Both the position numbers and the translations under genes were made by a program. Shown here one piece after another: positions 27,779-36,819 of a DNA stretch of 64,000 nucleotides. Position 1 is the stretch's first letter; every line of letters starts with the position of its first letter. The notes under the pieces were generated by a model. That model ran no database searches. It saw only the letters and a list, made by a program, of their open reading frames with translations, and was not told the origin of the DNA. The stretch comes from Rikenella microfusus (GTDB taxonomy: Bacteria > Bacteroidota > Bacteroidia > Bacteroidales > VadinHA17), in assembly GCA_020722575.1 (NCBI GenBank), contig DYKN01000003.1, positions 55,089 through 119,088 on the forward strand, in the 5' to 3' direction.

Positions 27779-29725
27779 ATGGGTTATATAAAGTTTGATA
27801 AATCAAAGCTGATAAATCTTGAATATTCGCTTAGTCGGGAGATACTGAGAACGAACAGAGCGGGCAGTTATTCCTCCACAACCATTGTAAATTGCAACAC
27901 AAGAAAATATCATGGCCTTCTGGTTTGCCCGGTTGATGAACTGGGTGGAGAAAGATATGTTCTTCTGTCATCTCTTGATGTAATTGTTGTAAAAAATGAA
28001 GCATCATTTAATATTGGTTTAAGAAAATATCGGGGTGATTTTTACAATCCGAAAGGTCATAAATATCTTGAAGATTTTGATACTGAATTAATACCGGTAA
28101 CAACCTACAGGGTTGGTGGTACAATCTTGAAGGAAGAAAAATTATTTGCCCATTATGAAGAGCAGTTTCTTGTTAGGTACACTGTATTTGAGTCGTCCGA
28201 AACCATAAAACTACAAATAAGGCCATTCCTTGCCTTCAGGAACATTCACCACCTTACACATGCAAATATGTGTGCAAACACGAAGGTTGAATACATAAAA
28301 AACGGTATAAAGATAAAGATGTACGAAGGTTTTCCATATCTTCACATGCAGTTATCAAATAAAGCCGATTTTATTCCGGTACCCGACTGGTACTATGGGG
28401 TTGAGTATATTGAGGAACAGAAAAGGGGTTATGAATATTCGGAAGATCTTTTTACTCCCGGTTTTTTTGAGCTTGAGGTTGATGAAGGTGACAGTGTGAT
28501 TTTTTCGGCATCGACAGTTGAAGAGAAACCGGCCGGTTTCAAAAGCAAATTTACAAAAAACGCTAATGCCAAGATTCCCCGTAGCAATTTCAGAAACTGC
28601 CTTAAAAATGCTGCTCAGCAGTTCGTTGAGAGAAGGAAAGGAGATACCCTGATTATAGCAGGTTATCCATGGTTTGGTGCCTGGGGACGAGATACTTTTA
28701 TTTCTCTACCCGGGCTGGCACTCGCAAGACACAAACTCTCACTCTACGAAGATGTTCTCGATACTCAGATAAAAAGGCTGAAAAACGGCCTTTTCCCAAA
28801 TATGGGCAATGAAGAAAATCCTGGCTATAATTCAGTTGATGCTCCGCTATGGTTTTTCTGGACATTACAAAATTACAGGTCTATTGGCGGTACCGAAATC
28901 TGGGAAAAATACGGTGAGGCAATGAAATCAATTATTGAAGCATATGTAAAAGGTACACTTTTCAATATTCATATGCGGGATAACTGCCTGATTTACTGGG
29001 ATGCACCAGGAAAAGCACTTACATGGATGGACGCTGTCGTAAATGGAAAACCAGTAACACAACGACGGGGATATGATGTTGAAATAAATGCTCTCTGGTA
29101 CAATGCGATCTGCTTTACCCTTGAACTTGCGCAGGAGGAAGGTGATAAAGAATTCATTGAAAGATACAAACATCTGCCCGACCTGATCAAAAAATCATTT
29201 ATAGATCTATTCTGGGATGAGAACCTCGGATATCTTGCCGATTATATAAATGATGAGGAAGGAGTTAATACTTTTATCAGGCCTAATATGGTTATTGCTG
29301 TTTCAATGCCTTACTCCATGCTCGATACATCACAAATGAAAAAAGTACTGGATGTTGTCGACAAAGAGCTTGTTACACCGAGAGGGCTCAGAACCCTTTC
29401 TCCTGGAAATCCTTTTTATAAAGGAATATATACAGGAAATCAGGAACAGCGTGATAATGCTTATCATCAGGGTACAGCATGGCCCTGGCTGCTTGGGCCC
29501 TTCTGTGAAGGATGGCTCAAAGTTTATCGCGAGCAGGGTGTACAGAAAGTGAAAAACCTCATATACGGTTTTGAGGAAGTGATGAACGAACATGGTGTAA
29601 GTACAATATCCGAAATTTATGACGGCGATCCCCCACACTCTCCCAGAGGTGCAATATCACAGGCATGGAGCGTTGGTGAAATATTGAGAATCATTGAATT
29701 ATTAGAAACAAAATACTCTGAATAA
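27779..29725 (+). CDS. Glycogen debranching enzyme (amylo-alpha-1,6-glucosidase)
   Basis: A 648-residue enzyme with an N-terminal beta domain (about 1-260) typical of prokaryotic GDE and a C-terminal (alpha/alpha)6 catalytic domain like the glucosidase half of eukaryotic debranching enzyme (GH133). Conserved blocks include AGYPWFGAWGRDTFISLPGL near 300 and GTAWPWLLGPF near the end. It hydrolyses alpha-1,6 branch points. It opens a four-gene rightward cluster with 5- to 30-base gaps, so glycogen turnover genes are probably co-transcribed. No signal peptide, so cytoplasmic. Confidence 0.9.
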   Translation: MGYIKFDKSKLINLEYSLSREILRTNRAGSYSSTTIVNCNTRKYHGLLVCPVDELGGERYVLLSSLDVIVVKNEASFNIGLRKYRGDFYNPKGHKYLEDFDTELIPVTTYRVGGTILKEEKLFAHYEEQFLVRYTVFESSETIKLQIRPFLAFRNIHHLTHANMCANTKVEYIKNGIKIKMYEGFPYLHMQLSNKADFIPVPDWYYGVEYIEEQKRGYEYSEDLFTPGFFELEVDEGDSVIFSASTVEEKPAGFKSKFTKNANAKIPRSNFRNCLKNAAQQFVERRKGDTLIIAGYPWFGAWGRDTFISLPGLALARHKLSLYEDVLDTQIKRLKNGLFPNMGNEENPGYNSVDAPLWFFWTLQNYRSIGGTEIWEKYGEAMKSIIEAYVKGTLFNIHMRDNCLIYWDAPGKALTWMDAVVNGKPVTQRRGYDVEINALWYNAICFTLELAQEEGDKEFIERYKHLPDLIKKSFIDLFWDENLGYLADYINDEEGVNTFIRPNMVIAVSMPYSMLDTSQMKKVLDVVDKELVTPRGLRTLSPGNPFYKGIYTGNQEQRDNAYHQGTAWPWLLGPFCEGWLKVYREQGVQKVKNLIYGFEEVMNEHGVSTISEIYDGDPPHSPRGAISQAWSVGEILRIIELLETKYSE

Positions 29726-29740
29726 TTATAAAATATTCAT

Positions 29741-31045
29741 ATGCGTGTATTAATGTTTGGCTGGGAATTCCCACCCCATATTTCAGGCGGCCTCGGTACT
29801 GCGTGCTACGGTCTCACAAAAGGAATGACCGCCATGAAAGATATGGATATTATTTTCGTTGTACCCAGAGCATGGGGAGACGAAGACCAGTCAATTGTGA
29901 GAATCATCGGTGCAAACAACGTCCCTGTTGCTTTCCGAAAATTAACTTACCATGGATTCACACACGAAATTACAAAATATGAAGTATTCTCAGAAATTGT
30001 CCCTTATACCGATCCTGAAGAGTTCTGGAAAATTACGAGAATAAAAGACAAAAAAGCAGAACCCCTTATTTACGTACAAACCAACAACGAGGGCAAAATT
30101 GATTTCACCGGCAAATATACCGGCAATCTCCTTGATGAAATTTATAAGTATTCAATTGTAGCAAAAGTTATTGCATCCGAGAATGAATTTGATATTATTC
30201 ATGCTCACGACTGGCTAACTTACCCTGCAGGGATTGCTGCCGCAGAAACTTCAGGGAAACCTCTTGTGATTCATGTACACGCAACTGAATTTGACCGTAG
30301 CGGCGGTAATGTCAACCCGGAAGTATATAGCATCGAAAAAAGAGGAATGGATGCAGCCGTTAAAATTATCACAGTAAGTAACTTTACAAGAGATATTGTC
30401 ATTAATAAATATAACATCAACCCTGCAAAAGTAGAAACTGTACATAACGCAGTTGACCCTGTTGATGTTACTGAACAAATAGCTTTAAAAAAAGGATTCG
30501 ACGAAAAAGTCGTTACTTTTCTGGGAAGAATTACTCTTCAAAAAGGGCCTGAATATTTTATAGAAGCTGCAAACAAGGTTCTCAAAAAGATGAAAAACGT
30601 CAGATTTGTGATGGCTGGTTCAGGCGACATGATGCACAGAATGATGCGACGTGCAGCTTCTCTCAAAATTACCGATCGGTTTCATTTTACAGGATTTCTG
30701 CGCGGAAGGGATGTATATAACATGCTCACTATAAGCGATGTATATGTTATGCCTTCTGTTTCAGAACCTTTCGGAATATCGCCACTCGAAGCAATGCTGG
30801 CAAATGTCCCTGTAATTATCAGCAAACAATCGGGCGTTGCTGAAATACTAACACATGCAGTTAAAGTTGATTTCTGGGATATTAACGCAATGGCAGATGC
30901 TATTTACGGAATCCTTACCTATCCGGCTCTGTCAAGAGAATTCATTAAAAAAGGCCGGGAAGAAGTAATCAGAATAAAATGGGAAAACTCAGCCCGGCAT
31001 TTGAGAGAGATTTACGATGAAATACTGGCAAATTATAAACATTAA
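29741..31045 (+). CDS. GT4-family glycosyltransferase, glycogen-associated
   Basis: A 434-residue GT-B enzyme. The start MFGWEFPPHISGGLG is the nucleotide-sugar loop region seen in starch/glycogen synthase-like enzymes, and the E-x7-E motif is in SEPFGISPLE near 341. It lies 15 bases after the debranching enzyme and five before the GH57 gene, so a role in alpha-glucan elongation or priming is likely. The donor (ADP- or UDP-glucose) cannot be read from sequence. A separate GT3 synthase is encoded downstream, so it may make a different alpha-glucan or a shorter oligomer. Confidence 0.85.
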   Translation: MRVLMFGWEFPPHISGGLGTACYGLTKGMTAMKDMDIIFVVPRAWGDEDQSIVRIIGANNVPVAFRKLTYHGFTHEITKYEVFSEIVPYTDPEEFWKITRIKDKKAEPLIYVQTNNEGKIDFTGKYTGNLLDEIYKYSIVAKVIASENEFDIIHAHDWLTYPAGIAAAETSGKPLVIHVHATEFDRSGGNVNPEVYSIEKRGMDAAVKIITVSNFTRDIVINKYNINPAKVETVHNAVDPVDVTEQIALKKGFDEKVVTFLGRITLQKGPEYFIEAANKVLKKMKNVRFVMAGSGDMMHRMMRRAASLKITDRFHFTGFLRGRDVYNMLTISDVYVMPSVSEPFGISPLEAMLANVPVIISKQSGVAEILTHAVKVDFWDINAMADAIYGILTYPALSREFIKKGREEVIRIKWENSARHLREIYDEILANYKH

Positions 31046-31050
31046 AAAAT

Positions 31051-32565
31051 ATGAGTGCGCCACATAAAAAGGCAATTTGCCTATTTTTCGAAGTACACCA
31101 GCCATTCAGGCTGAAACGGTATCGTTTTTTTGACCTCGGCATTGACCATTATTATTACGATGACTATACTAATGAATCAATTATCCGAAGAGTTTCTGAA
31201 AAATGTTATTTGCCCGCAAATAACCTCCTGTTAGACCTTATAACAAAACATAAGGGTAAATTCAAAGTATCATTTTCATTATCGGGTATTGTGATTGATC
31301 AGTTACAGCTTTATGCTCCTGAAGTACTTGATTCATTCAAAAAACTTGCTGATACAGGATACGTAGAATTTCTTGCAGAAACAGAGGCACATTCACTTGT
31401 ATCGCTATACAGAAAGGAAGAATTTGAGCGACAGGTAAATAATCACCGTGCGCTTATAAAGGATCTGTTTGGATATGAACCACAGGTATTCAGGAATACG
31501 GAAATGATCTATTCTGATCAAATCGGTTCATGGGTTGCAGATATGAATTTTAAAGCGTACCTGACAGAAGGTGCAAAACATGTACTCGGCTGGAAAAGCC
31601 CGAATTTCCTTTATTGTAATACCATCAATCCCCGATTGAAAGTACTTCTCAGAAATTATGTCCTGAGTGACGATATCGCTTTCCGGTTCTCAAACCGCTC
31701 ATGGAATGAATGGCCTCTTACAGCCGATAAATATGCATCGTGGATAAACAAACTTGCTCCAAAAAGTGAGTTGATAAATATTTTTATTGACTACGAAACA
31801 TTTGGTGAACATAATCCCAAGGAATCAGGCATTTTCGATTTCCTTTATCACCTCCCGGCGGCAATTCTCAAAAAAACACCATTTGTTTTCATGACGCCGT
31901 CAGAAATAGCTTCCACACTCCAGCCTGTTGCAGCAATAAATATCCCCACACCCATATCATGGGCCGATGAAGAAAGAGACATCACAGCATGGCTCGGTAA
32001 TGAACTGCAATCGGCTGCCTTTGAAAAACTCTATGAACTTACCGACAAAATTAACCAATGTCAGTATGAACAACTAAAAAAAGACTGGCTATATTTGCAA
32101 TCGAGCGACCATCTTTACTACATGTGCACAAAATTCTTTTCCGATGGCATCGTTCATGCTTATTTCAATCCGTACGAAAGTCCTTATGATGCTTTTATGA
32201 ACTATATGAATGTACTAAGCGATTTTGAACTAAGGGTTAACCAGACATGCCCTACCAGCGAACAGGAGATTGAGAAACTAAAATTCGAATCACAGCTTCG
32301 GGCAAAAGATGAAATCATTGCATTGCAGGCAAAAGAGATTGAAACCCTTAAAAAGAAACTCTTAAAAGTAAACGGTACAAAAAAAATTAGGGGTTCTGCA
32401 AAAATGAAGACAGAAACAGAAACCAGTAAAAAATCACTGAAAGAAATTGCCGCCGAAGTAGTGAAAAAGGCGGGTATTAAAGCTCCAGAGCAAAAAACAA
32501 CAGAGAAAACCATAAAAACTAAAAAAACATCAAAATCAACCAGGACACATAAAAAACAAGAATAA
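31051..32565 (+). CDS. GH57-family alpha-glucan-active enzyme with a basic C-terminal tail
   Basis: A 504-residue protein whose first 400 residues are a GH57 domain: HQPFRLKRY near 17, the nucleophile region RNTEMIY near 148 and the acid region DYETFGEH near 247. GH57 members are alpha-amylases, amylopullulanases, 4-alpha-glucanotransferases or branching enzymes; the activity here is not resolved. From about 405 to 440 there is a coiled-coil-like segment, and the last 65 residues are very rich in Lys, Thr and Ser. The tail is unlikely to be catalytic and could bind polyanions or other proteins. It has no signal peptide. Confidence 0.87.
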   Translation: MSAPHKKAICLFFEVHQPFRLKRYRFFDLGIDHYYYDDYTNESIIRRVSEKCYLPANNLLLDLITKHKGKFKVSFSLSGIVIDQLQLYAPEVLDSFKKLADTGYVEFLAETEAHSLVSLYRKEEFERQVNNHRALIKDLFGYEPQVFRNTEMIYSDQIGSWVADMNFKAYLTEGAKHVLGWKSPNFLYCNTINPRLKVLLRNYVLSDDIAFRFSNRSWNEWPLTADKYASWINKLAPKSELINIFIDYETFGEHNPKESGIFDFLYHLPAAILKKTPFVFMTPSEIASTLQPVAAINIPTPISWADEERDITAWLGNELQSAAFEKLYELTDKINQCQYEQLKKDWLYLQSSDHLYYMCTKFFSDGIVHAYFNPYESPYDAFMNYMNVLSDFELRVNQTCPTSEQEIEKLKFESQLRAKDEIIALQAKEIETLKKKLLKVNGTKKIRGSAKMKTETETSKKSLKEIAAEVVKKAGIKAPEQKTTEKTIKTKKTSKSTRTHKKQE

Positions 32566-32595
32566 TCAATAACCATAAATACATAAATTTCTTTT

Positions 32596-35500
32596 ATGAG
32601 AGCAGGTCTTCTATTCGAAACCAGTTGGGAGGTATGTAACAAGGTTGGAGGGATTCATACCGTAATTTCCACTAAAGCACTAAACATAAAAAATGAACTT
32701 GGAGATAATTATATCCTTATAGGGCCAGACGTCTGGCGGGAAGACATTACCAATCCTGAGTTTGTCTCTGATCCTCATCTTTTCCTCGAATGGCAGAATG
32801 TGGCAAAAAATGAAGGACTTAAAGTGAGAACCGGAAGATGGAACATTGCCGGTAATCCTATTGTCTTTCTCATTGACTTTACCCCGTTCTTCGGGCAACA
32901 GAACGAAATATTTGCACGTTTCTGGGAAACTTACAAGCTTGACAGTATAACCGGGCAATGGGATTATGTTGAGCCTGCTCTTTTCGGATATGCAGCAGGG
33001 AAAATAATAGAAAGCTTTACAAATTTTTATCAAGAACATCATGATATTGTTGCCCAATTTCATGAATGGATGACAGGAGCAGGAGTACTCTACCTTAAAA
33101 AGAATGCACCATGGGTTGCTACATCTTTTACAACACATGCAACAGTGCTGGGGCGCTGCATTTCCGGACATAACAGGCCTCTTTATAGCAAAATGAACGA
33201 GTACAACCCTGCTCAGATAGCCAGAGAATTTAATATAATTGCAAAACAATCACTTGAAAGAATCACCGCCGCTCAGGCCGATGTCTTTACTACCGTCAGT
33301 GAACTTACTGCAAAGGAATGTGCTCATTTTCTCGGCAAAGAAGTCGATATTATCACCCCAAACGGCTTTGAGGATTCTTTCGTACCTGAACCTGATGTTT
33401 TTGATATAAGAAGAAAAGAGGCCAGAGAAAAGCTTTTAAGTGTAGCACATGCCATGCTTGGATATCAGCCCTCGCCCGATACACTGCTTGTGGCAACAAG
33501 TGGTAGATATGAATTCAGAAATAAAGGCTTTGATATTTTTATTGATGCTCTCGGTGAGCTTAACCGCAAAAAACCTGAAGGAAAAGATTGTATAGGATTC
33601 ATTTTCGTACCGGCTTACCATAAAGGTCCCAGACAGGATTTGGCTAACTTCCTCTATAATAACGGCCCTATACCTGAAGATAATAAAATTTTAACACACG
33701 GACTGCATTACCCCGACTCTGATCCTATCCTTCAGCGAATAATGTCAAACGGGCTTACCAATGATAATAACTCAAGGGTCAAGGTCATTTTCGTGCCTTC
33801 CTATCTCAATGGCAACGACGGTATCTTTAATTTATCCTACTACAACCTGCTTATTGGATTCGACCTTACAATATTCCCATCATACTACGAACCATGGGGC
33901 TATACACCACTTGAAAGCCTTATGTTCCGGATCCCTACTGTTACAACTACACTCTCCGGATTCGGATTATGGGTTAAAGAACATTATAATGATACCGGAA
34001 GAAGCATCGCTATTCTTAACAGAACTGACGACAATGAGGCTGAGGTTGTATCTGAAATCTGCAATTTTATTACCGATTACCTCCGTCTTGACGACTATAA
34101 CATACAGGAAGCACGTCAAAAAGCTTATGATATCTCCAGAATTGCAATGTGGGATAGCTTTGTAAAACATTATTTTGATGCTTACAACAAAGCTCTTACG
34201 GTCAGCTTTGAACGGCGTAACGAGCCTCGTGAATTCATAAAAATGATTGAGGCACCCGTGCTTGAAGTACGCAAGCCTCATGAACTTCCTGTATGGAAAG
34301 ATATATATATCCAAAGTGATGTGCCCGAGCGATTGGCTACATTGAAAGAGCTTTCCGACAACCTATGGTGGTCGTGGAATTTCAGGGCAGAGATGCTCTT
34401 TAGAAGAATGGACCCTTCACTATGGGATGAAGTAGGTCATAACCCTAAACTGCTACTTCAAAAAATAGATTATAAACGTCTTCTTGTCCTGTCAGAGGAT
34501 AACTCATTTCTGGAAGAACTCGACGAGATTTACAGGATTTTCAGGAAATACATGGATCGCCCGGATGACAACAGCAAACCTTCTGTTGCATATTTCAGCA
34601 TGGAATTTGGCATTCACGCATGCCTAAAAATATATTCTGGAGGCCTTGGAATACTTGCTGGCGACTACCTTAAAGAGGCAAGTGATTCAAACCTGAATGT
34701 AACAGGTATTGGTTTGCTGTATCGATACGGTTATTTCCGCCAGAAAATTGGCCCACGCGGTGAACAGCTTGCAGTATATGAAGCCGAAGAATTCAGCCAG
34801 CTGCCCGTTGAACCAGTAAGAAATAAATCGGGTGAGCAGCTTACTGTCTCTCTGGCCTGGCCTGGCAGAAACCTGAAAGTAAGAGTCTGGGAAGCAAAAG
34901 TGGGTAAGGTTAAACTTTTTCTACTAGATACTGATACCGAAGAAAACATACCTGAAGACAGATCAATCACTCACCATCTTTATGGCGGCGACAATGAAAA
35001 CAGGTTTAAACAGGAACTCGTTCTGGGCATCGCAGGAATTAGGGCCCTGACAACACTGGGAATCATCCCCGATATATATCACAGCAACGAAGGTCATTCA
35101 GCTTTTATCAGCCTTGAACGGCTCAGAGTACTTATAAACGACCATCACCTTACCTTCGACGAAGCAATGGAAGTGGTTCGTTCTTCAACACTCTTCACCA
35201 CTCATACACCCGTTCCGGCAGGCCATGACGCATTTGATGAAGAATTGCTAAGGAAATATATCTCGCATTACCATGCCCGGCTGAACATTTTATGGGAACA
35301 GCTTATGGCTCTGGGAAGATGCGAAGCAGACCACGACAAAAAATTCAATATGAGTTACCTTGCTGCAAGAATGTCGCAAGAAGTAAACGGAGTATCAAAA
35401 CTCCACGGAGAAGTGAGCCGTGATATATTTAAAAAACTCTGGCCAGGATATCTTAAGGAAGAACTCTTTATCGGACATGTCACCAACGGAGTACATTACA

Positions 35501-36819
35501 GAACATGGCTTGCAATTGAATGGCAGAATCTCTACAACGAGATAACAGGAAGCGAACATTTTGATCAGACAGACCGGAAAATGTGGGAAAAAATTTATGA
35601 AGTTGACGATAGAAGAATCTATGAAATCAAAAAAAGTCTCAAAAAAACATTATTTGCCAGCATCAGGAAAAAGCTCCAATCGGAGATGATCGACAGACAC
35701 GTAAGCCCACGAACACTTTTAAATGTAAGCACTCATCTTAAAGAAGATGCACTGACTATTGGTTTTGCCAGGAGATTTGCAACTTATAAAAGGGCTTATC
35801 TTCTTTTCAAAGACCTGAACCGGCTTGAAAAAATTGTGAATAATCCAGACAGGCCTGTACAATTCATATATGCCGGGAAAGCCCACCCGAACGACGGTGG
35901 TGGCCAGGAACTGATAAAACGAATTCACGAAATCTCCCAGATGCCACAGTTTACCGGCAAAGTTATATTCCTCGAAAATTACGATCTGGAACTTGCAAAA
36001 CAACTTGTACGGGGTGTAGATGTATGGCTTAATACACCTACCCGTCCACTTGAAGCTTCAGGAACAAGCGGAGAGAAAGCCGTTATGAATGGAACATTGC
36101 ATTTCAGCGTACTCGATGGATGGTGGGTTGAAGGTTACCGCGCTTACGCAGGATGGTCGCTTCCACAAAAACGGACATTCGATAACCAGGACCTGCAGGA
36201 TGACATCGACTCAGAAACAATCTACAACATGCTTGAATATGAAATAATCCCGGCTTACTACTCTTTCAACGAACAGGGAATACCTGTTGAATGGATAAGC
36301 TACATCAAAAACTCCATGGCAAAAATAGCCCCCGAATTTACCATGAAGAGACAAATTGATGATTATTACAATAAGTACTATATCAAACTTCAGGAAAGGA
36401 ACAGGCAAATGATGGCTGATAACTTCGCCAAAGCCCGTGAAATAGCAGCATGGAAAAAGAAAATGAAAGAAGAATGGGACAAAATTGAATTACTCAATTT
36501 CAAATTTGAAAAACCTGAACAGGACATTTTCCGCTCCGGACAAACCTATAAGGCTGAAATAATGCTGAATATCAACAATATTCCCGTTGAAAACGTTGGA
36601 GTGGAATTTGTTATTACCGAAATGTCAAAATCAGGAGAACATGATTTTGTTACCAGCGGAGAGTTTTCACTTGTAAGTTACAAGAAAGGAAAGTGCCTCT
36701 ACAGAGCACAGATGGTTCCTGAAAAAGCCGGATCATATTTCTACGGAATAAGAATATTCCCTAAACATAATGACCTTCCGCATAGACAGGATTTTTACCT
36801 TTTACGATGGATTGACTGA
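32596..36819 (+). CDS. Fused glycogen synthase (GT3) and alpha-glucan phosphorylase (GT35)
   Basis: A 1407-residue bifunctional protein. Residues 1 to about 550 resemble eukaryotic-type glycogen synthase (GT3): FETSWEVCNKVGGIHTVIS at the start, the HEWMTGAG segment and SYYEPWGYTPLE. From about 575 a DUF3417-like module (LSDNLWWSWN) leads into a glucan phosphorylase (TIGR02094-like type) with the PLP lysine in EASGTSGEKAVMNG near 1161. The last 100 residues look like a beta-sandwich. The same chain thus makes and phosphorolyses alpha-glucan. Fusions of this form are known in Bacteroidetes. Its 3' end overlaps the convergent branching enzyme by 18 bases. Confidence 0.92.
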   Translation: MRAGLLFETSWEVCNKVGGIHTVISTKALNIKNELGDNYILIGPDVWREDITNPEFVSDPHLFLEWQNVAKNEGLKVRTGRWNIAGNPIVFLIDFTPFFGQQNEIFARFWETYKLDSITGQWDYVEPALFGYAAGKIIESFTNFYQEHHDIVAQFHEWMTGAGVLYLKKNAPWVATSFTTHATVLGRCISGHNRPLYSKMNEYNPAQIAREFNIIAKQSLERITAAQADVFTTVSELTAKECAHFLGKEVDIITPNGFEDSFVPEPDVFDIRRKEAREKLLSVAHAMLGYQPSPDTLLVATSGRYEFRNKGFDIFIDALGELNRKKPEGKDCIGFIFVPAYHKGPRQDLANFLYNNGPIPEDNKILTHGLHYPDSDPILQRIMSNGLTNDNNSRVKVIFVPSYLNGNDGIFNLSYYNLLIGFDLTIFPSYYEPWGYTPLESLMFRIPTVTTTLSGFGLWVKEHYNDTGRSIAILNRTDDNEAEVVSEICNFITDYLRLDDYNIQEARQKAYDISRIAMWDSFVKHYFDAYNKALTVSFERRNEPREFIKMIEAPVLEVRKPHELPVWKDIYIQSDVPERLATLKELSDNLWWSWNFRAEMLFRRMDPSLWDEVGHNPKLLLQKIDYKRLLVLSEDNSFLEELDEIYRIFRKYMDRPDDNSKPSVAYFSMEFGIHACLKIYSGGLGILAGDYLKEASDSNLNVTGIGLLYRYGYFRQKIGPRGEQLAVYEAEEFSQLPVEPVRNKSGEQLTVSLAWPGRNLKVRVWEAKVGKVKLFLLDTDTEENIPEDRSITHHLYGGDNENRFKQELVLGIAGIRALTTLGIIPDIYHSNEGHSAFISLERLRVLINDHHLTFDEAMEVVRSSTLFTTHTPVPAGHDAFDEELLRKYISHYHARLNILWEQLMALGRCEADHDKKFNMSYLAARMSQEVNGVSKLHGEVSRDIFKKLWPGYLKEELFIGHVTNGVHYRTWLAIEWQNLYNEITGSEHFDQTDRKMWEKIYEVDDRRIYEIKKSLKKTLFASIRKKLQSEMIDRHVSPRTLLNVSTHLKEDALTIGFARRFATYKRAYLLFKDLNRLEKIVNNPDRPVQFIYAGKAHPNDGGGQELIKRIHEISQMPQFTGKVIFLENYDLELAKQLVRGVDVWLNTPTRPLEASGTSGEKAVMNGTLHFSVLDGWWVEGYRAYAGWSLPQKRTFDNQDLQDDIDSETIYNMLEYEIIPAYYSFNEQGIPVEWISYIKNSMAKIAPEFTMKRQIDDYYNKYYIKLQERNRQMMADNFAKAREIAAWKKKMKEEWDKIELLNFKFEKPEQDIFRSGQTYKAEIMLNINNIPVENVGVEFVITEMSKSGEHDFVTSGEFSLVSYKKGKCLYRAQMVPEKAGSYFYGIRIFPKHNDLPHRQDFYLLRWID

